A stretch of DNA of 64,000 nucleotides from Candidatus Binatia bacterium (GCA_022826945.1 JAJDTY010000011.1:62001-126000); one strand, 5' to 3'. Numbered from the stretch's first letter, positions 8,255 to 17,700 are shown. Made by a program: numbers and translations. Notes: generated from the letters alone by a model not told the origin.

Positions 8255-9493
8255 ATGAATCCGAACGACGCGGCGCTCGTAAAGCGGGTGTTGGCGGGCG
8301 AGAAGACCGCCTTCGACTCTTTGATTGATCGGCATTGGCCGAGGGCGATGCGACTCGCCTTGCGTCAGCTCGGCAATTTGGCGGATGCCGAAGATGTTAT
8401 TCAGGATGCGTTTTTTCAGGCGTTTCTGAACCTTCGATTGCTCAAAACACCTGAGAGTTTCGGGGCTTGGCTGAATGGGATCGTCGTCAATCTCTGCCGA
8501 ATGTGGCATCGGAATAAACGTCAGGACGTTGCCTTTGAGGAGACGGAGAAAAGAATTATCAGTGCGGAGAAAATGGAGGATAAAACCCTCCTCTCTCCAG
8601 AGGCTCTGTATGAGACGCAAGAGTCATATCAGGTGCTCTTGGCTGCTCTGTCGACATTGACAGTCGCACAGCGCCGAGCGGTTCACCTGCATTATTTGAA
8701 TGGGCTGACCCTCCGAGAGATCAGTACTCGTGCAGGAGTGTCTGTGGGGGCGGTGAAAGTGCGGCTGCATCGCGCACGTGTAAAGCTGAGCGCGACATTG
8801 GCCGGAGAAGGGCGAAGACGGCAGACAACCGATACTTTTAAGGCAATTGTTGAGGAGAGAAGTATGAGAACGCAAGGGAAGAATATGCCGCTCTTTCCAA
8901 TGAGGGATATTGTAGTTTTTCCGTTCATGACTGTTCCGCTGTTTCTGGGACGGACAAAGTCTATCAAGGCTCTTGAGGCGGCGGCAGCCGATGATGGCCG
9001 AGTCTTTCTTGTTGCCCAAAAGGACTCAAAGACAAGCGAACCTGCGGGTAAGGACGTATTTTCAGTTGGAACTGTCGCTCAGGTTGTGAATCGTATGCAT
9101 CTCCCCAACGGGGCCGTGAGGGTTCTGGTCGAAGGAAAACAACGGGGTCGCATCCTACGTCATGGAAAGCGGGGCGGAGTCTTCTCCGCGAAGATTGTAG
9201 AAATAGCAGAGCAATGTAAACGAACGGATGATATTGAAACGCTCATGCACGAGATAAAAGCGGGGTTTGGATGCTTTGAGATGTTACGGAGCAAGGCGGT
9301 TACCCCGCAGGCGGTTGGGGCGGTTGAGATGATCGATGACCCAATTCCACTCGGGGACACAGTAAGTGGTTATCTGAAATTGGATATCGAAGCCAAGCAA
9401 CAGTTACTTGAAACACTCGATCCGGAAGAACGTCTGAAAAAAATTCTAAAATACCTACCGTCCGATGTCTCTCCATCTGCCCCGCCGCTGTAA
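8255..9493 (+). CDS. ECF sigma factor fused to a Lon substrate-binding (LON) domain
   Basis: 412 residues from ATG 8255 (AAGGTGG upstream). Residues about 10-80 are sigma region 2 (DAEDVIQDAFFQAF) and 125-180 are region 4 (LTLREISTRAGVSVGAVKVRLHRAR). Residues about 210-400 match the N-terminal domain of Lon: PLFPMRDIVVFPFM, SIKALEAA and VRVLVEGKQRGRIL, ending in an ETLDPEERLKKIL helix. There is no AAA+ ATPase and no serine-lysine protease part. An in-frame ATG at 8864 (residue 204) has GAGGAGAG before it, so the LON half may also be made alone. One frame runs through both parts without a stop. Its regulon is unknown. Confidence 0.8.
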   Translation: MNPNDAALVKRVLAGEKTAFDSLIDRHWPRAMRLALRQLGNLADAEDVIQDAFFQAFLNLRLLKTPESFGAWLNGIVVNLCRMWHRNKRQDVAFEETEKRIISAEKMEDKTLLSPEALYETQESYQVLLAALSTLTVAQRRAVHLHYLNGLTLREISTRAGVSVGAVKVRLHRARVKLSATLAGEGRRRQTTDTFKAIVEERSMRTQGKNMPLFPMRDIVVFPFMTVPLFLGRTKSIKALEAAAADDGRVFLVAQKDSKTSEPAGKDVFSVGTVAQVVNRMHLPNGAVRVLVEGKQRGRILRHGKRGGVFSAKIVEIAEQCKRTDDIETLMHEIKAGFGCFEMLRSKAVTPQAVGAVEMIDDPIPLGDTVSGYLKLDIEAKQQLLETLDPEERLKKILKYLPSDVSPSAPPL

Positions 9494-9550
9494 GCATGCC
9501 ATGACCCGGCCCGGGACAGGTCCAGGACTCGTGAAAGAGGGACGCAAGGC

Positions 9551-9577
9551 ACGACCAGGGGATATAAGCCTGGTCGT
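9551..9577. terminator. Hairpin between convergent genes
   Basis: Perfect 9-bp inverted repeat ACGACCAGG/CCTGGTCGT around a 9-base loop, between the convergent ECF-LON gene and the aldo/keto reductase gene. There is no strong T-run on either side, so it is a probable but weak bidirectional terminator. Confidence 0.5.
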
Positions 9578-9611
9578 GGTTTGACTTAGACGTTCTTCAT
9601 AATTAACACCC

Positions 9612-10619
9612 TCACCCCATCCGTTTGGGATCGGGCTGCATATGGCCCAGAATCGGGTGCGGCCGGTAGGGCTCTTCGAGGGTGGCCATTTCTTCCGCGC
9701 TGAGCTTGATATCGACCGTCTCAAAGATTTCCTTGAGGTGATGTGCCTTGGTCGCGCCGATGATGGGGGCAACCACTCCGGGGGCCTGGAGCACCCAGGC
9801 GCAGGCGATCTGAGTCGGTGACACGCCGCGCTCTTGGGCGACTTTCCCTACGGCGGCGGCCACTTCCTCGTCGCTGTCGTTGAAATACATCCGGCGCGTC
9901 ATCGGGTCGGTTTGCGCCCGCTTGGTCGGGCCTTCTCCCTCCACTTTTGTGCGGTTGCCGGCAAAATAGCCACGCGCGAGCGGACTCCACGGAATCAACG
10001 CGACACCCTGGTCTATGCACAGCGGATTCATTTCGCGTTCTTCTTCGCGGTAGATCAGATTGTAGTGGTTCTGCATGGCGACAAACCGATGCCAGCCGTG
10101 CTCTTTGGCCGTATAGAGCGCCTTGGAGAACTGCCAGGCGGCCATGCTGCTGGCTCCGAGGTAGCGCACCTTGCCGGCGCGGACGAGACTATCCAGCGCT
10201 TCGAGCGTTTCTTCAATCGGCGTGGAAAAGTCCCAGCGATGAATCTGATACAGGTCGATATAGTCCATTTTGAGGCGGCGCAGGGAATACTCACAGGCTT
10301 CAATGATATGCTTACGGCTCAGTCCCCGTCGGTTCGGACCGTCGCCCATGGGTCCGTTGACCTTGGTCGCCAGGACAATATCGTCGCGTGAAGCCATCTC
10401 GCCCAGCCACTTGCCGGTGATCTCCTCGCTCACGCCAATCGAGTAGACATCCGCGGTATCAAAAAAAGTCACGCCCGATTCAAGGGCGAGGGCGAAGTGC
10501 TCACGCGCCTCGTCTTCCCCGATGGTCCACTTCCGCCATTTACCGTCCCCGTAGCTCATGCACCCCATACAGATGCGCGACACCGTCATCCCCGTATTCC
10601 CAAGCTTTGTGTACTCCAT
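9612..10619 (-). CDS. Aldo/keto reductase
   Basis: 335 residues from ATG 10619, which has GGAGAAGGC directly before it (a longer frame to 10661 lacks this). The protein opens MEYTKLGNTGMTVSRICMG and carries the catalytic tetrad region: Asp and Tyr in FFDTADVYS, Lys in VLATKV and His in YQIHRWD. The later IPWSPLARG and PIIGATKAHHL blocks bind NADP(H). It belongs to the YajO/Tas-like aldo/keto reductases that reduce aldehydes. It stands alone on the minus strand, back to back with the MNT gene. Substrate unknown. Confidence 0.9.
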   Translation of the reverse strand: MEYTKLGNTGMTVSRICMGCMSYGDGKWRKWTIGEDEAREHFALALESGVTFFDTADVYSIGVSEEITGKWLGEMASRDDIVLATKVNGPMGDGPNRRGLSRKHIIEACEYSLRRLKMDYIDLYQIHRWDFSTPIEETLEALDSLVRAGKVRYLGASSMAAWQFSKALYTAKEHGWHRFVAMQNHYNLIYREEEREMNPLCIDQGVALIPWSPLARGYFAGNRTKVEGEGPTKRAQTDPMTRRMYFNDSDEEVAAAVGKVAQERGVSPTQIACAWVLQAPGVVAPIIGATKAHHLKEIFETVDIKLSAEEMATLEEPYRPHPILGHMQPDPKRMG

Positions 10620-10747
10620 GCCTTCTCCAATCTGGTTTTGACTCTTGTTACCCTTGTCCACGGTGCGTCGTCTGTCAAGCGGACGGAAGAGCCGGGGGGC
10701 AGTCAGGATTTGCAGGAAGCCAATATCCTGTTAGAAAAATTATCGGG

Positions 10748-11071
10748 ATGGTCGTTGAGATGAAAAGTATCAAGGAGTTGGCGGCTCGAATTGTGCGAGA
10801 ATTCCGGCCGGAGCGAGTGATCTCATTTGGATCGTACGCGTACGGAACACCTACGGTTCAGTCAGATGTGGACCTGCTCGTCGTCCTCTGCCATGCGGGG
10901 AGAGGAACTCGCAAGGCCGTGGAGATGCTCAATGCGATCAATCCTACGATCCCCGTTGACTTACTCGGCCACACTCCGGAGCGGCTTGCACGACGTTTGG
11001 CTCAGCACGACTTTTTTCTCCAGGAGGTGATGGAGAAAGGGCGCGTTCTGTATGAAGCCTCTCACCCGTGA
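10748..11071 (+). CDS. MNT-type minimal nucleotidyltransferase (antitoxin of an MNT/HEPN pair)
   Basis: 107 residues from ATG 10748 (ATG 10760 is equally possible; neither has a strong ribosome site). GSYAYGTPTVQSDVD fits the polymerase-beta nucleotidyltransferase signature GSxAxG...DxD, with the third acidic residue likely in IPVDLLGHT. In MNT/HEPN modules such proteins block the HEPN ribonuclease by AMPylating it. The stop overlaps the native start region of the HEPN gene (ATG 11052), a normal arrangement for this module. The downstream partner is rearranged (see next entry), so this antitoxin may have lost its target. Confidence 0.82.
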   Translation: MVVEMKSIKELAARIVREFRPERVISFGSYAYGTPTVQSDVDLLVVLCHAGRGTRKAVEMLNAINPTIPVDLLGHTPERLARRLAQHDFFLQEVMEKGRVLYEASHP

Positions 11072-11086
11072 ATGGGTGGAGAAGGC
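11057..11086 (+). repeat. 30-bp direct repeat, copy 1
   Basis: First of two identical 30-base copies within the 5' end of the HEPN gene. It encodes the native PLTREWVEKA segment. The second copy begins exactly 61 bp downstream. Confidence 0.97.
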
Positions 11087-11500
11087 GTGGTTATGGATGA
11101 AGGGCCGCGGTTGCATCGCCTCTCACCCGTGAATGGGTGGAGAAGGCAGGAAGGAGATTTTGCGCCAGCTTCCCGTGAACTGCGAGCGCGGAAGTCTCCA
11201 AACTCTAATGCCGCGCGCTTCCATGCTCAACAATGTATCGAGAACTATCTCAAGGCCTGTCTTCAAGAGGCAGATATCGCCTTTGGAAGAACCCGCAATC
11301 TCGTTGCTCTTTTAGACTTCCTGAGGCCGCTTGAGCTGGCTTGGGAATTTCTCCGTCCTCATCTCCGCGCGCTGATCGCTTTTGCTGTCGCTTTTCGCTA
11401 TCCGGGAGAGTCGGCGGATAAAGAAGATGCCCGCGAAGGGTTGACTTTATGCCGGACGGTACGCCGTCGGATTCGACATGATTTGGGGATTGATCCATAG
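11072..11500 (+). CDS. HEPN-domain protein with rearranged 5' end (probably disrupted toxin)
   Basis: From about 11150 the frame reads EGDFAPASRELRARKSPN, then ARFHAQQCIENYLKACLQEA and a C-terminal RRRIRHDLG, typical of the HEPN family (an R-x4-H stretch is present). The expected start, ATG 11052 reading MKPLTREWVEKA, is the family's usual N-terminus, but it meets a stop after 26 codons. A 61-bp insertion-duplication (11087-11147) and one apparent extra G near 11149 shift the frame. The only open route now starts at ATG 11072 with an unrelated N-terminus (MGGEGVVMDEGPRLHR). I read this as a damaged gene, though translation from 11072 is possible. Confidence 0.62.
   Translation: MGGEGVVMDEGPRLHRLSPVNGWRRQEGDFAPASRELRARKSPNSNAARFHAQQCIENYLKACLQEADIAFGRTRNLVALLDFLRPLELAWEFLRPHLRALIAFAVAFRYPGESADKEDAREGLTLCRTVRRRIRHDLGIDP
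11086..11119 (+). repeat. 34-bp copy of an internal segment of the SnoaL-like gene at 46 kb
   Basis: These 34 bases are identical, in the same plus-strand orientation, to 46032-46065. They overlap the 30-bp repeats by 1 base on the left and 2 bases on the right, the kind of microhomology seen at template-switch junctions. Confidence 0.95.
11118..11147 (+). repeat. 30-bp direct repeat, copy 2
   Basis: Identical to 11057-11086. The 31 bases between the copies (11087-11117) are not HEPN sequence but match the SnoaL-like gene at about 46 kb. Confidence 0.97.
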
Positions 11501-11517
11501 GCGTCGTGATTGTATTC

Positions 11518-11562
11518 CGATCAATCTATGTTCCACGACTTTTTCAACCGTGGGATTGATCG
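11518..11562. terminator. Stem-loop after the HEPN gene
   Basis: Arms CGATCAATC (11518-11526) and GATTGATCG (11554-11562) pair perfectly, with an inner CCACG/CGTGG pair (11533-11537 with 11549-11553) and a one-sided bulge. It sits between the HEPN stop and the epoxide hydrolase ribosome site, so it could end the module or act as an operator for the next gene. Confidence 0.4.
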
Positions 11563-11582
11563 ACACATGAAGGAGAGTAGAC

Positions 11583-12608
11583 ATGACCATCACCGAACAT
11601 ACCGTCAAAACCGACAGGCATACGACTTTTTATTTGGCTGCCGGCCCCGAGGATGGGCCGCTTGTCATCTTCGCCCACGGCTGGCCTGAGCTTTCCATAA
11701 GCTGGCGTCACCAACTACCCGCTTTGGCTGCGCTGGGGTTTCGGGCCATAGCGCCGGATATGCGCGGCTATGGCCGCTCGTCCGTGTATGCGCAACACAG
11801 CGATTATGCCCAAGAGCAGATCGTCCGCGACATGCTGGAACTGATCGACGCGCTGGGGCAGGAAAAAGCCGTCTGGGTCGGCCATGATTGGGGCAGCCCG
11901 GTGGTGTGGAATATGGCGAGTCACCATCCGGACCGGTGTCATGCGGTCGCCAATCTGTGTGTCCCCTACTACACCCTTGAGCGCGGGCTCGAGCACACGC
12001 TGACCCTGGTGGACCGAGACCTCTATCCTGAAGAGGCGTACCCTGCCGGTCAATGGGACTACATGCGCTACTACGAGGAGAGCTTTGCCGAGTCCATTGC
12101 TCCGATGGATGCCCAGCCCTACCGATTCGTCAAACTGCTGTTTCGGAAAGGGAACCCCGAAGGCGAGGGCAAGCCAGCCATCACCTCAACCGCGCGTCGC
12201 GATCATAGTATGCTCGGCATGGCGGAGATCCCCGATCTGCCGCGTGACGCCGATGTGGTCACCGAAGAGGACTTGCGCATCTATGCCTCCGCGCTCGAAC
12301 GCAACGGGTTCTTCGGCCCCTCTTCGTGGTATATGAATCACCCGGTCAATGCGGCCTACGCCGAGACCGCCCATAACGACGGCCATCTCGATATGCCGGT
12401 GTTGTTCCTGACCGCCCAATACGACTTTGTGTGTGAGTGCGTCCACTCGCGCCTGGCCGAGCCCATGCGTGCCTACTGCCGGAATCTGTCCGAGGAGACG
12501 ATTCGCTCAGGCCATTGGATGGCCCAGGAAAAGCCGGCGGAAGTGAATGCCGCCTTAGTCCAGTGGCTTGCGACCGCGGTCCCGAGCATCTGGCCGCGGC
12601 CGCGGTGA
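11583..12608 (+). CDS. Epoxide hydrolase-like alpha/beta hydrolase
   Basis: 341 residues, start supported by AAGGAGAGTAGAC. The oxyanion motif HGWPE is near residue 32 and the nucleophile motif GHDWGSP (Asp) near 100. A GFFGPSSWYMN segment in the lid supplies a candidate ring-opening tyrosine. The remaining catalytic residues are probably Asp in TAQYDFV and His in SGHWMAQEKP. Asp rather than Ser as nucleophile indicates epoxide hydrolase or haloalkane dehalogenase chemistry, and HGxP plus the lid tyrosine favours epoxide hydrolase. It stands alone, convergent with the CMD-family gene 7 bp away. Confidence 0.87.
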   Translation: MTITEHTVKTDRHTTFYLAAGPEDGPLVIFAHGWPELSISWRHQLPALAALGFRAIAPDMRGYGRSSVYAQHSDYAQEQIVRDMLELIDALGQEKAVWVGHDWGSPVVWNMASHHPDRCHAVANLCVPYYTLERGLEHTLTLVDRDLYPEEAYPAGQWDYMRYYEESFAESIAPMDAQPYRFVKLLFRKGNPEGEGKPAITSTARRDHSMLGMAEIPDLPRDADVVTEEDLRIYASALERNGFFGPSSWYMNHPVNAAYAETAHNDGHLDMPVLFLTAQYDFVCECVHSRLAEPMRAYCRNLSEETIRSGHWMAQEKPAEVNAALVQWLATAVPSIWPRPR

Positions 12609-12615
12609 AGCCGGA

Positions 12616-12942
12616 CTATTCCTGCTGTTCAAAGACCTCATTGGCAATACCGGCGGCCGTCATGGCCGCCGGCCAGCCGGAGTAAAACGCCAGGTGTGTG
12701 ATCAGCTCTCCGATTTCTTCCTGGGTGACGCCGTTGTCCAAGGCACGCTGCAGATGCGGGCGGAGCTGTTGGGGACGATAGGTGGACATGAGGGTCGCCA
12801 CGGTGATGAGGCTGCGGTCCCGCTTAGACAAACCTGGGCGCTCCCAAACGTCGCCAAATAGAACCTTTTCGGTCAGGTCAATCAGCTTGGGTGCCACTTT
12901 TTGGGCTTTTTCTCGCATGGTTGCAACGGGTGCGTTCGCCAT
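12616..12942 (-). CDS. Carboxymuconolactone decarboxylase (CMD) family protein
   Basis: 108 residues from ATG 12942 with AAGGAGG upstream. The sequence contains VLFGDVWERPGLSKRDRSLITVATL and a C-terminal GELITHLAFYSGWPAAMTA, the standard features of the small PcaC-like family. Family members decarboxylate gamma-carboxymuconolactone in the protocatechuate pathway or act as AhpD-like peroxidases. There is no CxxC pair, arguing against AhpD activity. It follows the thiolase gene on the same strand, but a hairpin lies between them. No other beta-ketoadipate genes are nearby, so a pcaC symbol is not assigned. Confidence 0.85.
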   Translation of the reverse strand: MANAPVATMREKAQKVAPKLIDLTEKVLFGDVWERPGLSKRDRSLITVATLMSTYRPQQLRPHLQRALDNGVTQEEIGELITHLAFYSGWPAAMTAAGIANEVFEQQE

Positions 12943-12970
12943 AACGTCCTCCTTGGCTAAGTAGAGTACA

Positions 12971-12990
12971 ATCCCCTCCAAGGAGGGGAT
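12971..12990 (-). terminator. Hairpin after the thiolase gene
   Basis: Inverted repeat ATCCCCTCC/GGAGGGGAT (12971-12979 with 12982-12990), effectively an 8-bp stem with a tight 4-base loop, 20 bp past the thiolase stop on the minus strand. It lacks a long T-run. A partial terminator is the simplest reading. Confidence 0.5.
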
Positions 12991-13011
12991 CAGAAGAGTC
13001 TGGAGCAGAGC

Positions 13012-14196
13012 TTACGCGACCTCAAACAGTCCGGCCGCGCCCATGCCGCCACCAACACACATGGTGATGACCACGTTCTTCGCACCGCGCCGTTTGCCTT
13101 CGATCAGCGCATGACCGACCATGCGCGAGCCACTCATCCCGTAGGGATGGCCGATCGAGATTGATCCACCGTTCACGTTCAGCCGTTCGTCCGGGATGCC
13201 GAGCCTGTCCCGACAGTAGATGACCTGACAGGCGAAGGCTTCGTTCAGTTCCCACAGGTCGATATCGTCCATAGTCAGACCGTTGCGTTCGAGCAGTTTG
13301 GGAACGGCAAAGACCGGACCAATCCCCATCTCGTCCGGTTCGCAGCCGGCAACGGCCATGCCCCGATATACCCCCAAGGGCTGGAGCCCCCGTTGCTCGG
13401 CCTGCTTGCGCTCCATCAGTACGCAGGCCGACACCCCGTCGGACAACTGGCTGGCATTACCGGCCGTAATGAAACCGCCTTCTCCCATGACCGGCCGCAA
13501 CGCGGCCAAACCGGCCGCGTTCGTACTCGGACGGTTACATTCGTCCCGCTCAATGGTAATTTCCTGGCGGGTGGTCTCGCCCGTCTCTTTGTCGGTGAAC
13601 AGCTTGGTGACGGTGCACGGAATGATCTCGTCATCGAAACGTCCGGTCTGCTGACCCGCGGCGGTACGCTGCTGACTCTGGAGTGCATACTCATCCTGCG
13701 CTTCCCGGGAGATGTTGTAGCGCTTCGAGACGACCTCTGCGGTGTCGATCATGGCCATATACAGATCCGGAGCCTTTTCCAGGGCAATGGCGTCTTCATT
13801 GCGATATTCGTTCTGATGGTCGTTCTGGACGAGGCTGATCGACTCCAAACCACCGGCCACCACGGTCTGCATGCCATCGGCCACAATCTGTTTGGCCGCC
13901 ATGGAAATGCTCATCAGCCCTGAGGAACATTGCCGATCAATAGTCTGGCCGGAGACCGTGACCGGCAGCCCCGCAGCGATGCCACACTGCCGCGCCACAT
14001 TATAGCCCTGGGTGCCTTCCTGGAGCGCGGCACCCATAATCAGATCGTCGATTTCGCCCGCCTCCACTTTGGCCCGACTGATGGCCTCCTGAATAATTGG
14101 GGCGGTCATGGTCGGGGCCGTGGTGTCATTAAACGCGCCGCGATAGGCCTTGCCAATCGGCGTTCGGGCAGTCGATACGATGACAGCTTCTCGCAT
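13012..14196 (-). CDS. Acetyl-CoA C-acyltransferase (thiolase)
   Basis: 394 residues, the standard thiolase length. Active-site parts are all visible: the acylated cysteine in [10 protein letters not shown] near residue 90, the histidine in [10 protein letters not shown] near 350, and the second cysteine in [14 protein letters not shown] near the C-terminus. It cleaves 3-oxoacyl-CoA or condenses acetyl-CoA, for fatty-acid degradation or for supplying PHA precursors. A TACTGAGGAGGAGAT ribosome site precedes the ATG. It appears transcribed alone. Confidence 0.94.
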   Translation of the reverse strand: MREAVIVSTARTPIGKAYRGAFNDTTAPTMTAPIIQEAISRAKVEAGEIDDLIMGAALQEGTQGYNVARQCGIAAGLPVTVSGQTIDRQCSSGLMSISMAAKQIVADGMQTVVAGGLESISLVQNDHQNEYRNEDAIALEKAPDLYMAMIDTAEVVSKRYNISREAQDEYALQSQQRTAAGQQTGRFDDEIIPCTVTKLFTDKETGETTRQEITIERDECNRPSTNAAGLAALRPVMGEGGFITAGNASQLSDGVSACVLMERKQAEQRGLQPLGVYRGMAVAGCEPDEMGIGPVFAVPKLLERNGLTMDDIDLWELNEAFACQVIYCRDRLGIPDERLNVNGGSISIGHPYGMSGSRMVGHALIEGKRRGAKNVVITMCVGGGMGAAGLFEVA

Positions 14197-14309
14197 AGTA
14201 ATCTCCTCCTCAGTATTTTACGCTATCGGCAAGTCTTAGCAGTTCCCACCCCTTCCTCCAACTGGCGCACAATCTTTTCTCCTGCGGGCGGGGACTCAGG
14301 AAGGAGACC

Positions 14310-14744
14310 ATGATGTCCGATGTCGGGCTGACGCATATCGCCCTTCCGGTCACCAATATGGAGGCGAGCCTTGCCTTCTATGCAACCTATGCCCATATGC
14401 GGGTCGTCCACCGCCGGACTGATCCTGATGGGACCGAAGTCGTTTGGCTGAGTGACCGGACCCGCCCCTTTGTGATCGTTCTCATCCAGTCGCCTCGGGT
14501 GGATGCCCCCCTGCTGCCCCTTGCCCATCTCGGCGTTGGCCGTGCAACCCGCCAGGAAGTCGATGCTCTGTGTGAACACGCCCGGCAGGCCGGCTGTTTG
14601 CGCCAGGGACCGACCGATTCAGGCTATCCGATCGGCTATTGGGCCTTCCTGTCCGACCCGGATGGCCACACCCTTGAAATTTCCCATGGACAAGAGATTG
14701 CCCTCACCGTCGCCAGAGCCCCAGGGGGAGGCAATTCGTCCTGA
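14310..14744 (+). CDS. VOC (glyoxalase/bleomycin-resistance) family protein
   Basis: 144 residues; ATG 14310 and 14313 are both in frame behind AGGAAGGAGACC. The LTHIALPVTNMEASLAFY opening and the C-terminal FLSDPDGHTLEISHG are the two halves of a vicinal-oxygen-chelate fold; His in THIALP and Glu in TLEISHG are likely metal ligands. Members include glyoxalase I, extradiol dioxygenases and resistance proteins; which applies cannot be told. It is convergent with the fused oxoprolinase gene. Confidence 0.85.
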   Translation: MMSDVGLTHIALPVTNMEASLAFYATYAHMRVVHRRTDPDGTEVVWLSDRTRPFVIVLIQSPRVDAPLLPLAHLGVGRATRQEVDALCEHARQAGCLRQGPTDSGYPIGYWAFLSDPDGHTLEISHGQEIALTVARAPGGGNSS

Positions 14745-14797
14745 CACGCCGTGCCGGATCTTTTCCCCGCACGCCAACCACGCCGGCCTTGGAAGCG

Positions 14798-17700
14798 CTA
14801 CCCAGTTTCATCCGGCGATCCGAATCCCCCTCCGCCCGGCGTTTGCATGACAAAGACGTCGCCCGGCCGCATCAGCGTTTCATCGCTGCCGGCGAGTTCT
14901 TCAATGCTCCCGTCCACGCGCTCAACCGTATCACGGCCCCGCTCCCCGGCCTGACCGCCGGCCAGTCCGTACGGTTCGGTCAGGCGGTGACTGCATAACG
15001 TAGTGACGGTCATGGATTCCAAAAACCGCAACCGCCGGGTAATCCCCGCACCACCCGGCTGCCGGCCCGCACCGCCTGAATCGTGACGGATGGCAAAACT
15101 CTCAACGCGCACCGGAAAGCGCCACTCCAATACCTCGGGGTCGGTCATGCGCGTGTTGGTCATGTGACTATGCACCGCGTCGCAGCCCGGATGGTCGGGA
15201 CCGGCACCGGTACCGCCGCAGATGGTTTCGTAGTTTTGATACTGCTCGTTGCCATACACAAAATTATTGACCGTGCCCTGCGACGAGGCGAGCACCCCGA
15301 GCGCGCCATACAGGGCGTCCGTGACGCATTGAGAGACTTCCGTATTGCCGGCGATCACCGCGGCGGGGTATTTCGGGCTGATGATGGAGTGTGGCGGGAT
15401 AATGATATCGAGCGGTTTCAGACAGCCTTCGTTCAGCGGAATCGCATCAGCCACCAGTGTCCGGAAAACGTACAGGACCGCGGCTTGACACACCGCTGCG
15501 GGCGCGTTGTAGTTGCCGCTGTGCTGGGAAGAAGTGCCGCTGAAATCGATACTGGCTCGGCGGGCCGCTTTGTCCACTCGAATACTGACCCGAATCTGAC
15601 AGCCGTTGTCCATGGGATAGGTGAACGTGCCATCGGTAAGGACATCGAGCACACGGCGTACGGACTCAGCGGCATTGTCCTGGACGTGCTGCATATAGGC
15701 GTGCACGACCTCGATGCCAAAGTGTTCGACCATTTTCCTGAGTTCCTGCACGCCGGTTTCGTTGGCCGCGAGCTGGGCGCGCAGGTCCGCCATGTTCTGG
15801 TCAGGATTCCGGCAGGGATACACGCCCGAACCCAGCAGTTGCCGCATCTCCTGTTCGCGCAGCCGGCCCTGGCGGACGAAGAGAAAATTGTCGATCAGCA
15901 CACCCTCCTGGTGAATGGTAGTGCTATCCGGCGGGGCTGAGCCTGGGGTACGTCCGCCGATATCGGCATGATGCCCGCGCGAGCCCACATAAAACAGAAT
16001 GCGGTCCGCACCGGCTGTATCAAACACGGGCGTAATCACCGTGACATCCGGGAGATGCGTGCCGCCGTTGTAGGGGGCATTCAGGACATAGGCATCACCG
16101 GGCCGCATTGTCCCCTGATTGGCCTTGATAACGGTTTTAATCGACTCGCCCATAGAGCCCAGATGAACGGGAACGTGCGGAGCGTTGGCGACCAGGCTCC
16201 CGTCCGGGGCGAAGATGGCACACGAGAAATCCAGCCGTTCTTTGATATTCACCGAGTAGGCCGTATTGGCCAGCGTCGCGCCCATTTGCTCGGCGACCGA
16301 CATAAAGAGGTTGTTAAACACCTCCAGTATGACCGGGTCGGCCGCGGTACCAATCGCCGCTTGGTGTGATTTCGGTTTCGTGCGGGTCAGGAGCAGGTGA
16401 CCATAGCGGTTCAGTTCGGCCTGCCACTCCGGCTCAACCACCGTGGTTGCCGTGGGCTCACAAATAATGGCGGGACCGGGAATGCGCTGGCCCGGTTGAA
16501 GTTGCGCTCGCTGGAATACCGGTGTGTCCTGCCAAGCGCCGTCCATATAGGCCCGGACCTGCTGAAGCGGTTGTGCCGCGGTGTCCTCAGACGTTGGCAG
16601 TTCGGCGTCATCAACTTGCTCCGTGGTGCCGACTGCTTCGACCGAGACCGCCTCGGCGACCAGTGGTCGCCCCCCAACGATAAAGCCGAAGCGCTGCTTG
16701 TGGGTGGTCTCAAACGCGGCCCGCATATCGTCGAGGTCGGACAAGTCTACCTGTAGGGCAGTGTCCGTTCCCTGGTAGCGCAGATGGACCCGTTTATGCA
16801 GGGTGAGTCGGTCGGCAGACACGTCTTGTGCGAGAATCTCGCGACGGGCCTCGTCGCCGAGTTCCGTACAGGCCGTTTCCAATATGGGTATGGCCGGGGC
16901 TGCAAGCGGCTGTTCGATCTGTCGCTCGCGTAGCGCCCGCACGTCTGCCAGGCCCATCCCGTAGGCGGACAGTACTCCGGCAAACGGATGGAGAAAGGCA
17001 GTCTTCATGCCGAGTGCGTCCGCGACCAAACAGGCGTGCTGGCCGGCGGCTCCACCAAAACAGTTCAGGGTATATTCCGTCACATCGTAGCCACGCTGAA
17101 CGGAGATTTTTTTGATGGCGTTCGCCATGTTTTCCACCGCGATGCGGAGAAAGCCGGCGGCCACGGCCTCGGGAGACTGACCTGCATTGCCCGTGGCGCT
17201 GGCGATTTCTTGGGCGAAGGCTGCGAACTTTTGTCGAACGATTTGCACGTCCAAAGCCTGGTCCGCATTCGGGCCGAACACCGCGGGGAAAAAGGCCGCT
17301 TGCAGCTTGCCCAGCATGACGTTGCAGTCGGTCACCGTGAGCGGGCCGCCGCGCTGATAGCAGGCCGGCCCAGGGTCTGCGCCGGCCGAGTCCGGGCCGA
17401 CCCGAAAACGGGCGCCATCAAAGTGCAGGATAGACCCTCCGCCCGCCGCGACGGTGTGAATATGCATCATTGGAGCGCGCATGCGGACGCCGGCAACCAG
17501 GGTCTCGAACGTCCGCTCATATTCGCCGTCATAGTGCGACACATCGGTCGAGGTGCCGCCCATATCGAAGCCGATGACCTTGCGGAATCCTGCCCTCGAC
17601 GCGGTCTGGACCATGCCGATCACCCCACCGGCCGGCCCGGATAAAATACTGTCCTTGCCCTGAAACAGGTGGGCATCGGTCAGCCCGCCGTTCGACTGCA

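Noticed and set aside
8864..9493. Ordinary Lon protease
   Set aside because: Only the substrate-binding domain is present; the next 120 bases are non-coding with a hairpin, without ATPase or protease motifs.
10607..10747. Longer N-terminus for the MNT gene (start 10607)
   Set aside because: It would overlap the divergent aldo/keto reductase start and adds cysteine-rich, family-unlike sequence; MNT proteins begin close to KSIKELAARI.
11057..11147. CRISPR or mobile-element repeat
   Set aside because: Only two copies, spacer derived from a chromosomal gene in the same window, no inverted termini, transposase or target-site duplication beyond the repeat itself.
15083..15940. 285-residue plus-strand ORF inside the fused oxoprolinase
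   Set aside because: Shadow frame opposite the conserved HyuB part.
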